Shown here piece after piece: positions 1 through 7,931 of a stretch of 64,000 bases of DNA. Origin of the DNA: Agaribacter marinus (GTDB lineage: Bacteria > Pseudomonadota > Gammaproteobacteria > Enterobacterales > Alteromonadaceae). Numbering within the stretch: the stretch's first letter is position 1; every line of letters begins with the position of its first letter. The DNA lies in assembly GCF_030160655.1 (NCBI RefSeq), contig NZ_BSOT01000009.1:1-64000 (forward strand). Reading direction: 5' to 3'. Position numbers and translations under genes: made by a program. The notes beneath the pieces were generated by a model, which saw only the letters and a program-made list of their open reading frames with translations, had not been told where the DNA came from and did no database searches.

Positions 1-357
1 CTTTGCTGATATATTAGCGGAATTTTCTAGTTATAAGTGCTACTTTTTTCGGGGAGGATTACATAAGCACTCTGTGAAGTAAATCCTGCATAAAATAGGC
101 TGAACCCTGGTGAGTGCGATGAGCTAGAATTTAAGCGTTCACAAGCAAATAATTTTAATTTCCGTACGGAAGGCGAATAGTTACTTTCAAGCCTGTTGGG
201 GAAGCGTTTTTAAGCATCACTTTTCCGCTTCTAATTTCGCAATAATGTTAATATATAGCAGATATAAAGCTAGCTTTACTCATTCACTAGCAAAGTAAAG
301 AAACATTAATTAGAGATTAAGAGCTGATATGTTTTCAAAAATGCTAATTTTTGTTAG
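1..357. other. Non-coding flank, no gene seen
   Basis: I found no convincing open reading frame or RNA gene here on either strand. The stretch is AT-rich and lies downstream of the HNH nuclease gene. Only the small stem-loop at its right edge stands out. Confidence 0.5.
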
Positions 358-358
358 C
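343..358 (-). terminator. Weak stem-loop at the end of the HNH gene
   Basis: On the minus strand GCTAA pairs with TTAGC around a six-base A-rich loop and is followed by ATTTTTG. The stem overlaps the TAG stop codon of the HNH gene. It is short (5 bp), so it may be only a weak Rho-independent terminator for the ATPase-HNH pair. Confidence 0.4.
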
Positions 359-996
359 TAGATAGCGTGTGTTAAATACGCTTTAATTGTTGCAGAATAC
401 TCTTTATCAGCTAAAGCTTCGTCATGAACCTTACGCATTAAGAAATTTTTTGCATCTCCTTCAGGAAAAGCTAGCGCTCTATCTAAAAGTGCCTTGACTC
501 TGTCAATTCTTTCTTTTTTCCTCTCAATTATTGCTGGACGACTCAAATCAAGTAAATCGACTGTAATTTGACCTCTTACGCTCCCCCCTTTTGCTAGCAC
601 TAGTGGTCCAAAAAAAATCAGGGAATCATTTGGCGAGTCTATAAAAGGGTTTAATAAGGGTATATTTAAATCATGGTAATCTGACTTATTCATGTTGCAC
701 TCTTTACAGACATAACCAAGATTTGTCCATTCTACAATTCGATTATAATCTTTCGAAGCTGGAATAATATGATCAGTCTCGCCCGGGAATGTGTGAGATA
801 TTTTACTCTCACAGAATATACACTTGTCATTAGCTTCGTCTCTAAGTGCACTTTTTATGTCTTTGTGGCGATATCTAAATCTAGCGATTTTAGGAATTGA
901 TTCATCTCCATTCATTAACTTGATGTATTCTTCAGTCCAAATTTGCTCGTTTATTTCAAGAATTTCAGGTTTATTTCCTTTTATTATTTTTATCAT
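358..996 (-). CDS. HNH endonuclease, PtuB-like (Septu-type defence)
   Basis: This 212-residue protein carries a zinc-bound HNH nuclease fold. C59 and C62 (CIFC) and C97 and C100 (CKEC) look like the structural zinc knuckles, with the catalytic DH pair at residues 75-76 (TDHIIPASK) and N92 and N103 in the rest of the motif. It would cut DNA in the cytoplasm. Its start overlaps the stop of the upstream ATPase gene by four bases (ATGA), so the two are translated together. An ATPase followed by an HNH nuclease is the arrangement of the Septu anti-phage system, where PtuB is the nuclease. Assignment to Septu is inference from domain order, not from a database match; a generic DNA-repair HNH pair is the alternative. 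Confidence 0.75.
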   Translation of the reverse strand: MIKIIKGNKPEILEINEQIWTEEYIKLMNGDESIPKIARFRYRHKDIKSALRDEANDKCIFCESKISHTFPGETDHIIPASKDYNRIVEWTNLGYVCKECNMNKSDYHDLNIPLLNPFIDSPNDSLIFFGPLVLAKGGSVRGQITVDLLDLSRPAIIERKKERIDRVKALLDRALAFPEGDAKNFLMRKVHDEALADKEYSATIKAYLTHAI

Positions 997-2231
997 CTAC
1001 CATTTGAACCCATAACTTTATCTAACGCTTCAGGAAAATAATCACTCAGACCTATTCTTGAGAGTTCGACTTTAAGTTCTTTAAGAAGTGTTTCGCTGAT
1101 TTGTTGATTTTTTAGTTTCTGAACGGTATATTCAATTTTTTCTTCCGCCCAGAGCGGCAAGGTAGTTTCTACACCTAAAACATCTCTAAGAATTTCATTG
1201 GATGAGCCAGATCTGTCTAGCAAATCTAGTCGCGAACTATCTACTTTTCTAAAATTGTTGTAATCCAACATATAAACATTTGAATCTGGTACTGAAGTAA
1301 CCATAAAAGGATTGTGAGTTGAGATAATGAACTGTACTGATGGAAATGCTTTAATTAAACTTGGTAGAAGAGACCTTTGAAGTTTTGGATGAAGGTGGTT
1401 TTCTGGCTCATCCATTACTATTACGAAATTACTATATACCATAGAAGCCATAAATATCTGCCAGGTCACGTCAATTAACGATGCTATTCCTCCAGAAACT
1501 GAATCAAAAGAAAAGCTTCCAGTCTCAGTTTCGAATAATACTTCTGGCATATGGATGATAATTTTTTGGAACCCTAAAGACTTTGGTAAGATCGTCCTTA
1601 GCGCTTGTTGGAAACCTTCAAACATTTCGACAGCTTCATCATCTCTTGCAACTACCTCATTACCGTAGCCAAATGTTGCTAAAGATATTATTGCCTCTTT
1701 AATTCTAAAGCTTGCAGAAGTATTTCTAGCGTTAAAGCTATATCTTTGTTTCAGTTCATTTAAGTATTTATCTAATATCTGATTCTTGGCATCGAGTTTG
1801 GCTGGTATAGTTTGTACTTGTTGGTAAAAGTAAACTGGTCGATGTGAAGAAATATATATGCCTTGTACCGGCTGCTGGTTTTCGATGTGAATATTATATT
1901 GTTGCTGCACAGACTTTGGTACTGATAGAAGACCATGGTTTTCGGTATTAGAATAAAAAATTTCCCCTATTTTAATTTGATTTTGATTCGAGGGGAGTGT
2001 CTTATTGTCATGTTTAGTACTTAAACCAGTAAGATAGTCTAATATTCCTTTTTTCGCCTTACGAGGAGTACTTGCGAATAGTATGTTCCAACCAAAATGC
2101 CTACTCAAAACGCTTAGAATTGTAGTCTTTCCTGCCCCATTGGCTCCGGTAATCACTGTAAGATTAGGATGAAATTCGATATCTATTTTATTAAATTGCC
2201 TCCAATTGCCGATTTTTATTCTTTTAAACAT
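993..2231 (-). CDS. AAA/ABC-type ATPase, PtuA-like (Septu-type defence)
   Basis: A 412-residue RecF/SMC-like ATPase without a coiled-coil arm of any length. Walker A is GANGAGKT at residues 29-36, an ABC-like signature (SFDSVSGG) lies near 241-248, Walker B is IVMDEPENHLHP at 271-282, and an H-loop STHNP follows at 304-308. All residues needed for ATP hydrolysis appear present. It is the first gene of a two-gene unit with the HNH nuclease, overlapping it by four bases. In Septu, PtuA oligomers hold and control the PtuB nuclease; I infer the same role here. The protein lies in an accessory region next to a decayed gene, as expected for a defence module. Confidence 0.75.
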   Translation of the reverse strand: MFKRIKIGNWRQFNKIDIEFHPNLTVITGANGAGKTTILSVLSRHFGWNILFASTPRKAKKGILDYLTGLSTKHDNKTLPSNQNQIKIGEIFYSNTENHGLLSVPKSVQQQYNIHIENQQPVQGIYISSHRPVYFYQQVQTIPAKLDAKNQILDKYLNELKQRYSFNARNTSASFRIKEAIISLATFGYGNEVVARDDEAVEMFEGFQQALRTILPKSLGFQKIIIHMPEVLFETETGSFSFDSVSGGIASLIDVTWQIFMASMVYSNFVIVMDEPENHLHPKLQRSLLPSLIKAFPSVQFIISTHNPFMVTSVPDSNVYMLDYNNFRKVDSSRLDLLDRSGSSNEILRDVLGVETTLPLWAEEKIEYTVQKLKNQQISETLLKELKVELSRIGLSDYFPEALDKVMGSNGR

Positions 2232-2901
2232 ACCTAACCTATATTTATTCTCAATTTTTCGATATTAGCAGTTAGTGACCAATAGTACAGTTATTTACAG
2301 AACTCCAAGTTAGAGCAAAAAGCACTATTTTCAAACATATTTCTTCGTTCAATAGACCAAACGTGAAACCGAGTTATGATGTCAATACCTTTGTAAACAA
2401 TCCCCTTCAGCTTCATCAGAGGGTCTTCATCAAACCAACTGCTTTTTATCCAACCACTTTGTTTATCGAGAGTATGAGAAAGATTAACGCTATTTACTAT
2501 CCTCTTTTACAGCTGACTTTAAGGCTTGTTTCATGTGATGCAAATTGAAGTCTTGCAATAAAGAAGTGAACTAAATATCCTCCAGATGGCTAAGTGTACT
2601 GACTATTGGCACTGAAATATTTTTCGTAACATGTCAAAGGTAGTGCCTCAACATATTAATGTTCAAGCTGTATTGATGGTATGGTTTTTAAGCGCCAAAG
2701 TTGAAATCTCTCTGAATAACGTAATCGTTAATTGCCGTTATTTGTTTTGACTCAATAAGTGGGGGCGCTCTGCACAAATTGGCCGTTGTCGGTGGAACTT
2801 GTTGATCCAAATGCGAGAGTATCTTTTGGATGACGGCAACCTCTGTAATGCAGGCGACTATATTTACATTCGTCTCTGTGCACGCTTCACAAATGGTAAT
2901 G
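2232..2901. other. Long gap upstream of the defence pair
   Basis: About 670 bases without a supportable gene. The 61-codon plus-strand frame at 2363-2548 has no family resemblance and no clear ribosome binding site. The right half (from about 2690) may be the degraded tail of the porin fragment that follows: minus-strand reading there gives a porin-like YVIQRDFNFGA in another frame. The promoter of the ATPase gene must lie within the first 200 bases but no strong match was evident. Confidence 0.45.
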
Positions 2902-3141
2902 TCAATCTTCAAAAATGATGAAAGGTGTAACTTTTCCGAAACGTACGCCAGCATTAATATAGTATGCTGTAGTTTCCGGAAAAATAGAATCTTCAGTAGT
3001 AGCGTAAGTATACTCGCCACCGATAAACCAATTATTTACATCAATATCAAACCCAGCACCTATGAATACGCCGGGATCTTCCTCCACACGTAAATCTTCG
3101 GCTAGCTTGTTATACCCAGCTAAACTTAATGCATTCAGAAA
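2902..3141 (-). pseudogene. Remnant of an outer-membrane porin gene
   Basis: The open minus-strand frame runs from a TAA at 3142-3144 to a stop at 2902 and has no start codon with a ribosome binding site. It reads like the middle of a marine gammaproteobacterial porin: a phrase GVFIGAGFDIDVNNWFIGGE is followed by a strand ending AYYINAGVRFGKVTPFI. The beta-strand alternation and the GVRFGKVTP phrase are typical of these 16- or 18-stranded porins, which are about 350-400 residues long, so only about a fifth remains. The signal peptide, N-terminal half and final phenylalanine strand are missing. I take it as a decaying fragment, probably left after a deletion or insertion of neighbouring accessory DNA. 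Confidence 0.65.
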
Positions 3142-3340
3142 TTAGACTAGAGTGTCTTGACCGATGTGACCTAAAAGTAAAGCGCCTATGAAGGTGACAT
3201 ATACCGTAGCGAGCAACCGCTAACGAGTGGGGGTAAATACGCTAATAGTATTTCATGGGTAACTCTTATTTTTACTTAACTAAGATGCTCGAGACACACA
3301 TAACACATAAATGCAGAGGACACAGATTATTGAACGCCCT

Positions 3341-3364
3341 CCCCTATTTTTTAGGGGCCTTTTT
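3341..3364 (+). terminator. Strong Rho-independent terminator without a matching gene
   Basis: CCCCTA pairs with TAGGGG around a loop of five T, followed by CC and a run of T on the plus strand. No intact plus-strand gene lies upstream; the nearest genes read on the minus strand. It may be a leftover of a deleted gene, or act as a poor terminator for the minus-strand peptidase gene ending at 3387. Confidence 0.6.
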
Positions 3365-3386
3365 AGTTTGACAAGCGCACACATTC

Positions 3387-4736
3387 TTATATGTTTGTAT
3401 TGAATACTACACTAGGATCAATTCTTTGATTATCTCTGATGATTTCAAAGTGAAGATGCACTCCTGTCGTTTTTCCTGTCTTGCCTATTACGCCAATGTC
3501 TTGCTGTGAGCTAACCCAAGTACCAGCCTTGACTTTGATAGACTTCAAATGTGAATACAGGCTTTGATAGCCACCTTTATGCTGAATTACTACAGTATTT
3601 CCATAGTTAGGATCTAAGGTTTTGTTATCTGCAACAACGACAATCCCTTCTGCGACAGAAAGTACAGAACTATCATTTTTAGTAATATAATCAACCCCTT
3701 GATGCGGTTTGTAATTCCGAATTTTATCTACACTGCGAAACGGAGAACTTACCGTATGGCCCTTTAGTGGGGGTTGCCAAGTCAACTTATCTGTTCCCGC
3801 AGATTCTTTTATGAACATGTATAGACCAGTAATGACAAGTATCGCAGAACAGAAGGTTATAGTTAATTTGAGATGACTTGTATTTGCTGAGCCAACTATG
3901 TTTGTAAGCCTGGTTTTATAATCGTCAGCACAAAGTGCACCTGAGTTAAATTGCGCGACCGGCTTACTGCTATCAAATTGCGTACTTCTTTTTAGTGATT
4001 GTAGTAGCGTTTTCGCATAGTCGTATTTATTTAGGTTAAACCGGCAAATAGTATGCTTATCACATCTGTGTTCAATAGCCCTTATGAATTGCCATTCCAT
4101 TTTTTTTATAAATGGATTTATCCACATGAGAGTGCTCAATATTCTCCACAAGAGAATGGCAATGTGATCGTTGTTTGCAATATGCGTCAGCTCATGTTTA
4201 AGCAAAATGCTTTGTTGCTCTTTTTCTAGCGAATTGAAATAGTGTGGCAATATGATTTGAGGCGTGGTAACGCCGAATACAAAAGGGCTGTGGTTATGAG
4301 AGGAAATTGCAACTTTAGCTTTATAACTTGGCAGAGCATTAATTAACTCGGAGGCGTGTGAAATACTTGTGAGTTTTTGCCAAACTGCCATCAATCGGGC
4401 TAGTTTTATACAGGTAAAACAAAGATACATAAATATTAATGCAATTGCGATTAAATCCGCATTGTTCAAACTCGCGTGAGTGATACTGGCTTGTTTTACT
4501 ACCTGGGCATTTTCCAAGCTTGAATTTATGTATTCAAGGTGGGGAATCGTTATCGTCCCGAAATCAACCGAAAAAGGTATAAAGGGCAAAAAACTGGCGA
4601 AGAGTGTAAACCACCAAATATTAGGTGAGATATTGTTACGCTTAGTCAAATATGACGAGCAGACGTAGACAACGCTGGAAAATAAAAGCCAAGGAAAAAC
4701 GCTATTTACAATGAATTGAATAACTGAAGAATCCAC
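3387..4736 (-). CDS. M56 (BlaR1-type) / M23 fusion metallopeptidase
   Basis: 449 residues joining two peptidase modules. The N-terminal part has membrane segments near residues 10-28, 42-58 and 95-112, then a BlaR1/MecR1-type M56 domain with HELTH at 181-185 and a probable third zinc ligand E222. A membrane segment at about 290-307 leads to an M23 endopeptidase (LytM-type) with H345 and D349 (HQGVDY), H396 and H427/H429 (HLHF), all metal residues present. The M23 part should face the periplasm and cut or sense peptidoglycan. The GTG start overlaps the stop of the BlaI gene by one base, so the pair forms an operon. By analogy with BlaR1/BlaI, the M56 part may inactivate the repressor after an envelope signal. 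NCBI-style naming would be M23/M56 family metallopeptidase. Confidence 0.85.
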   Translation of the reverse strand: MDSSVIQFIVNSVFPWLLFSSVVYVCSSYLTKRNNISPNIWWFTLFASFLPFIPFSVDFGTITIPHLEYINSSLENAQVVKQASITHASLNNADLIAIALIFMYLCFTCIKLARLMAVWQKLTSISHASELINALPSYKAKVAISSHNHSPFVFGVTTPQIILPHYFNSLEKEQQSILLKHELTHIANNDHIAILLWRILSTLMWINPFIKKMEWQFIRAIEHRCDKHTICRFNLNKYDYAKTLLQSLKRSTQFDSSKPVAQFNSGALCADDYKTRLTNIVGSANTSHLKLTITFCSAILVITGLYMFIKESAGTDKLTWQPPLKGHTVSSPFRSVDKIRNYKPHQGVDYITKNDSSVLSVAEGIVVVADNKTLDPNYGNTVVIQHKGGYQSLYSHLKSIKVKAGTWVSSQQDIGVIGKTGKTTGVHLHFEIIRDNQRIDPSVVFNTNI

Positions 4737-5113
4737 TAGCTTTCCTTTTCATCTCCAGACGATTGATTCAATAACGCCGCTAGCTCATCGATTTCCTCTC
4801 TACTTATTAAACGACTGTCAGCAAACATCGAAACTGGGAGTGGCTCATCTAATTCGAGGACATTAGTTGCAAATGCCTGCATACAAGATGCTAGCGTAGG
4901 TATTTTTTCGAGTAGTGCTTTAAACGTTTTTTTGTTGCCCAATGAATCAATTTCCAAAATTCCCTTGTTGCCCATTCTTTCTAATGTTTTACGTGTAGAT
5001 GAATATGACCACCCATACTTTACGCTTAGATGCACATGGATTTCTTTAGCTGTTTGAGGTTGCTTTTTCCAGAGCAGCTTCAGTATTTCTAACTCGGTTG
5101 AATTGGGTGTCAT
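4736..5113 (-). CDS. BlaI/MecI/CopY family transcriptional repressor
   Basis: 125 residues, the usual family length. The N-terminal winged helix is clear (ELEILKLLWKKQPQTAKEI, then YSSTRKTLERMGNKG), and the C-terminal part would dimerise. Such repressors bind short palindromes and are released when the partner M56 membrane peptidase causes their cleavage. The gene is first in an operon with the M56-M23 fusion, overlapping it by one base. A perfect 16-bp palindrome and a related imperfect copy lie just upstream, between this gene and the divergent esterase gene, and are the obvious operators. The identity of the family is firm; the inducing signal is unknown. Confidence 0.88.
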   Translation of the reverse strand: MTPNSTELEILKLLWKKQPQTAKEIHVHLSVKYGWSYSSTRKTLERMGNKGILEIDSLGNKKTFKALLEKIPTLASCMQAFATNVLELDEPLPVSMFADSRLISREEIDELAALLNQSSGDEKES

Positions 5114-5128
5114 ATGATTGTCTTTATC

Positions 5129-5144
5129 TGTGACTTGTGTCGCA
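5129..5144. promoter_or_regulatory. Second, imperfect operator copy near blaI-type gene
   Basis: TGTGACTTGTGTCGCA matches the perfect palindrome at 5176-5191 at 13 of 16 positions. It lies 15 bases before the repressor start codon, with centres 47 bp apart, so a repressor could bind both sites. Confidence 0.5.
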
Positions 5145-5175
5145 TTTTAACGTCATGTATGTTAAAAAACAACTA

Positions 5176-5191
5176 TGTGACATATGTCACA
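5176..5191. promoter_or_regulatory. Perfect 16-bp palindrome, probable BlaI-type operator
   Basis: TGTGACATATGTCACA is its own reverse complement. It lies between the divergent repressor and esterase genes, about 85 bases before the esterase start. BlaI/MecI/CopY operators are palindromes with ACA...TGT half-sites, which this fits. Both transcription directions may be controlled. Confidence 0.65.
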
Positions 5192-5275
5192 CTTTGGGTT
5201 TTGTGATAAGTGTTGGGCATACCGCAACTAAATGCTAACAATAAACTTATAAAATTTAGATAAAGGAAAAAACTT

Positions 5276-6142
5276 ATGAAATTGTCTTTTGTGCGGCGTG
5301 TTGCCTTGTTTCTTCTTCTGTATACAGGCGTTAGCAAAGCTTTCTTGGCAGAAAGTGATGGTTTTCAGATTGTGAACAGCAAAGTAGTAACTATTGATTC
5401 TACGGTGTTAGGCAGAAAATATGATTTGTTCATTAAACTACCTCATGACTATTTTTGGGAGAAAAGTAGACTTAAGAAATATCCTGTACTTTATTTGAAT
5501 GACGGCCCGCATACATTCAAGGTCGCTGCGGGCGTCACTCATTTTCGTGAAATGGATAGAGTAATTGTTGTGGGTGTTTCTTTTGCACACGGCGAAAACG
5601 GTCAGTACAGCAGAGTACGCGATCTTACACCCGTCGTTGATGACACTTGGACAAAATATAAAACAGGTGGTGCGCCAAGCTATTTAGAGTTTTTTGAGGA
5701 TGAAGTTATTTCATATATAGAAGACAATTATCGAGCAAATTCAGATCAAAGAATTTTATCAGGGCATTCGCTCGGAGGATCATTTGGCACATGGGTGTTA
5801 CTTACGAAGCCAGATTTATTTTCTAACTACATATTAACTAGTCCTTCACTTTGGTACAAAAACAATTGGATTTTTGATGTAGAGAAGAAATTTTTTTCAA
5901 AAAGTAAATTGTTAGACGCGAATGTGTATTTTGCTACAGGCGCATTAGAGACCTTAAAGCATGGTATGCGCCATAACATGGTGAACGGCCAAGTTAAGTT
6001 TGTTAAGCAGTTACGTTCCAGAGACTATCAAGGGTTAACCTTAGAAGAAGACGTTGTTAACGGCACGGACCATTATTCGACTTATCCAGTGGGTTTGTCC
6101 AAAGGACTAATGTTCATATATAAACAGTTGAGCTTACCTTGA
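5276..6142 (+). CDS. Secreted alpha/beta-hydrolase, esterase D/IroE type
   Basis: 288 residues beginning with a signal peptide (about 1-24, hydrophobic core VALFLLLYTGV). The fold follows the putative-esterase (esterase D, Fes/IroE) family: strand VLYLNDG near 71, nucleophile S165 in GHSLGG, and a probable catalytic H266 in GTDHYS; E225 is a candidate acid. The substrate cannot be read from sequence; siderophore esters, other small esters and S-formylglutathione-like compounds are known in the family. A ribosome binding site AAAGGA precedes the ATG. It is transcribed away from the BlaI-type repressor and shares its operator region, so it is likely part of that regulon, perhaps acting on cell-wall or antibiotic esters (inference). 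Confidence 0.75.
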   Translation: MKLSFVRRVALFLLLYTGVSKAFLAESDGFQIVNSKVVTIDSTVLGRKYDLFIKLPHDYFWEKSRLKKYPVLYLNDGPHTFKVAAGVTHFREMDRVIVVGVSFAHGENGQYSRVRDLTPVVDDTWTKYKTGGAPSYLEFFEDEVISYIEDNYRANSDQRILSGHSLGGSFGTWVLLTKPDLFSNYILTSPSLWYKNNWIFDVEKKFFSKSKLLDANVYFATGALETLKHGMRHNMVNGQVKFVKQLRSRDYQGLTLEEDVVNGTDHYSTYPVGLSKGLMFIYKQLSLP

Positions 6143-6169
6143 TTGTCAATACGCCTGTATGGATACACG

Positions 6170-7597
6170 TCAATATGCTGCGCGTTTCCCCCATTCATAT
6201 TTACCTTGTGATTGCTTGTTCTTTGCGGCTAAATTTTTGAGCATAGAATCAATTATTTTGTCGCTAAGCCAACGCCCGTTTACTGCGACTCCATAGATGT
6301 CAGTGGTATTTGAGATGTCTATAAAGGGGTTTGAGTTGAGTAATATTAAATCAGCTATTTTATTTACTTCAATGGTGCCCGATGTTTTATGAATACCCAA
6401 CCATTGTGCGGCTAAATTCGTTGCGGAGTTGAGTGCTTCCTTAGGCGTAAGACCGGCTTCAACAAGGAGTTTTAACTCGTCATGGACTGAAAATCCAGGC
6501 ATTACTCCAGAGACCATTGCGTCTGTACCTAAAACAATAGGGACATCAAGAGACTTTAAGGCGCGAACTAGCTTTTTATTAAAATCAGCAATACGGTCGA
6601 CATGAGCGATGAACTCGGGTGAAGATTGATAAGAATTGTTATTTATCCACTTATCTTGAAAAATAGGGTGTAAATATTTCAATGATGATAGTTGTTTAAT
6701 ATCGTCTAGTGTTCTTGCTTGCTTAGTTATCCAATCCATTACGGTGAGTGTGGGCGTGACCCAAGTATTGTTATTTTTCACCAACGTGGCGAGTCGCAAG
6801 GCTTCTTCGTCTGTATTCTTTTTTGCCCATCTTGCAAGTTCTTCGGCGTGAGCAATCATACCGAAGTGCGGGATAAACGCGTCATTGATTCGTGTTTTGA
6901 AACTTATTGGAATATGCCCGACTACTTTCATCCCAAGTTGTTGAGCTTCATCAATAATCGCTTCGTAAGTGGCAATATTTAAAAACGAATACACTTTAAT
7001 AAATCCATAACCATCAAATTTCGCTAGTCTGACGGCCAGTCTGCCTTCAACAGGGCTATTGACTTTGTTTATGCCTTCACCGCCATCTATGAACTTGGCC
7101 AACGCGATTCTTGGACCAATGACGTTTCCTTTTTTTATTTCATTTCGTTGTGCAAAATTTTCTGGTCGAGCATCTAAGTCAAATATTGTCGTAACGCCGT
7201 TAGCAATGTACGGCGTCATCACGTCTTGTGTATCAAAAAATAAGTTTGTTTCTCTGTTGAGTTCGTCCTCGCCAAAATTGAAATCGGCAACACCATGCAC
7301 ATGCATGTCAATAAGGCCGGGTATTAACCATTTACCACGTCCATCGATGACTAAAATGTTATCCGGTATCGGCTCAGCAATAGATACGATTTTTTTGTTT
7401 TTTATGACGATGTTTGTATTTATTAGTGCTTCTTTTCCTTTCACCATTGTATGTATATTTACGTTTTTTATGGCAAAGGTTTGTTCGTTAAATAGGTTAT
7501 TTTCGGGCGGTAGTGCGGCATTTACCAAAGGCGAAGTTACGGAGAATATACTTAGTAAGAATACAAAAAGTGCGTTTAAAAAAGTCGTTGTTTTCAT
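6170..7597 (-). CDS. Secreted metal-dependent amidohydrolase
   Basis: 475 residues of the amidohydrolase superfamily, resembling prolidase- and imidazolonepropionase-like members. A signal peptide occupies about residues 1-28. Metal-site residues are visible: H99 and H101 in DMHVHG, a likely carboxylated K201, H228, H250 and D359 in GTDAMV. The small N- and C-terminal strands form the usual composite beta-sandwich (VIDGRGKWLIPGLID at 83, then TIEVNKIADLILL at 408). It should work in the periplasm on a cyclic amide or dipeptide; the exact substrate is not evident. The gene converges with the esterase gene, with only 27 bases between stops, and appears monocistronic. Confidence 0.8.
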   Translation of the reverse strand: MKTTTFLNALFVFLLSIFSVTSPLVNAALPPENNLFNEQTFAIKNVNIHTMVKGKEALINTNIVIKNKKIVSIAEPIPDNILVIDGRGKWLIPGLIDMHVHGVADFNFGEDELNRETNLFFDTQDVMTPYIANGVTTIFDLDARPENFAQRNEIKKGNVIGPRIALAKFIDGGEGINKVNSPVEGRLAVRLAKFDGYGFIKVYSFLNIATYEAIIDEAQQLGMKVVGHIPISFKTRINDAFIPHFGMIAHAEELARWAKKNTDEEALRLATLVKNNNTWVTPTLTVMDWITKQARTLDDIKQLSSLKYLHPIFQDKWINNNSYQSSPEFIAHVDRIADFNKKLVRALKSLDVPIVLGTDAMVSGVMPGFSVHDELKLLVEAGLTPKEALNSATNLAAQWLGIHKTSGTIEVNKIADLILLNSNPFIDISNTTDIYGVAVNGRWLSDKIIDSMLKNLAAKNKQSQGKYEWGKRAAY

Positions 7598-7745
7598 TAT
7601 TGCTCAGCGTCTATAGGGTTGAAAGCTAATTAGACGTTAAAGCTAAGCCAATGGTTTGTAGTTGGATAATACTCCCGTGTAAACGTTTATATTTAGTTTC
7701 CAAAAAACATATATTACGTTACTTTATTAGTGAGCGGCGTGACGC

Positions 7746-7880
7746 ATGATTCACAACATTCGTTTGATTCGCCTACTACTGTTCGCATTATTCGTTCTTG
7801 GCATACTGATCAGATATGTTAAGCTCGATGAACTTGACTTCGCGAGATATAAAAAAACATTCGTCAGTCAAATATTCTAA
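7746..7880 (+). CDS. Possible 44-residue membrane miniprotein
   Basis: A short frame starts at ATG 7746 and encodes one hydrophobic helix (LIRLLLFALFVLGILIRY) followed by a charged tail with KLDELDFARYKK. It stops 51 bases before tag, reading the same way. The upstream sequence (GTGAGCGG) is only a weak ribosome binding site. The helix with positive flanks looks like a real single-pass protein, but I know no family for it. It could be co-transcribed with tag. Confidence 0.35.
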   Translation: MIHNIRLIRLLLFALFVLGILIRYVKLDELDFARYKKTFVSQIF

Positions 7881-7931
7881 AACTATGAATTCTAAATTCA
7901 TGACCCTGAGGTATTTAAGGCAAATACATAA

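Noticed and set aside
2363-2548. 61-codon plus-strand frame in the gap upstream of the ATPase gene
   Set aside because: No ribosome binding site, no recognisable motif and a composition unlike the neighbouring genes.
2688-3020. 110-codon minus-strand frame overlapping the porin remnant
   Set aside because: It lies in another frame of degraded porin DNA and its protein has no coherent fold pattern; only its last residues look porin-derived.
7059-7616. 185-codon plus-strand frame opposite the amidohydrolase gene
   Set aside because: It is the antisense shadow of a clear amidohydrolase coding region and ends beyond its start.
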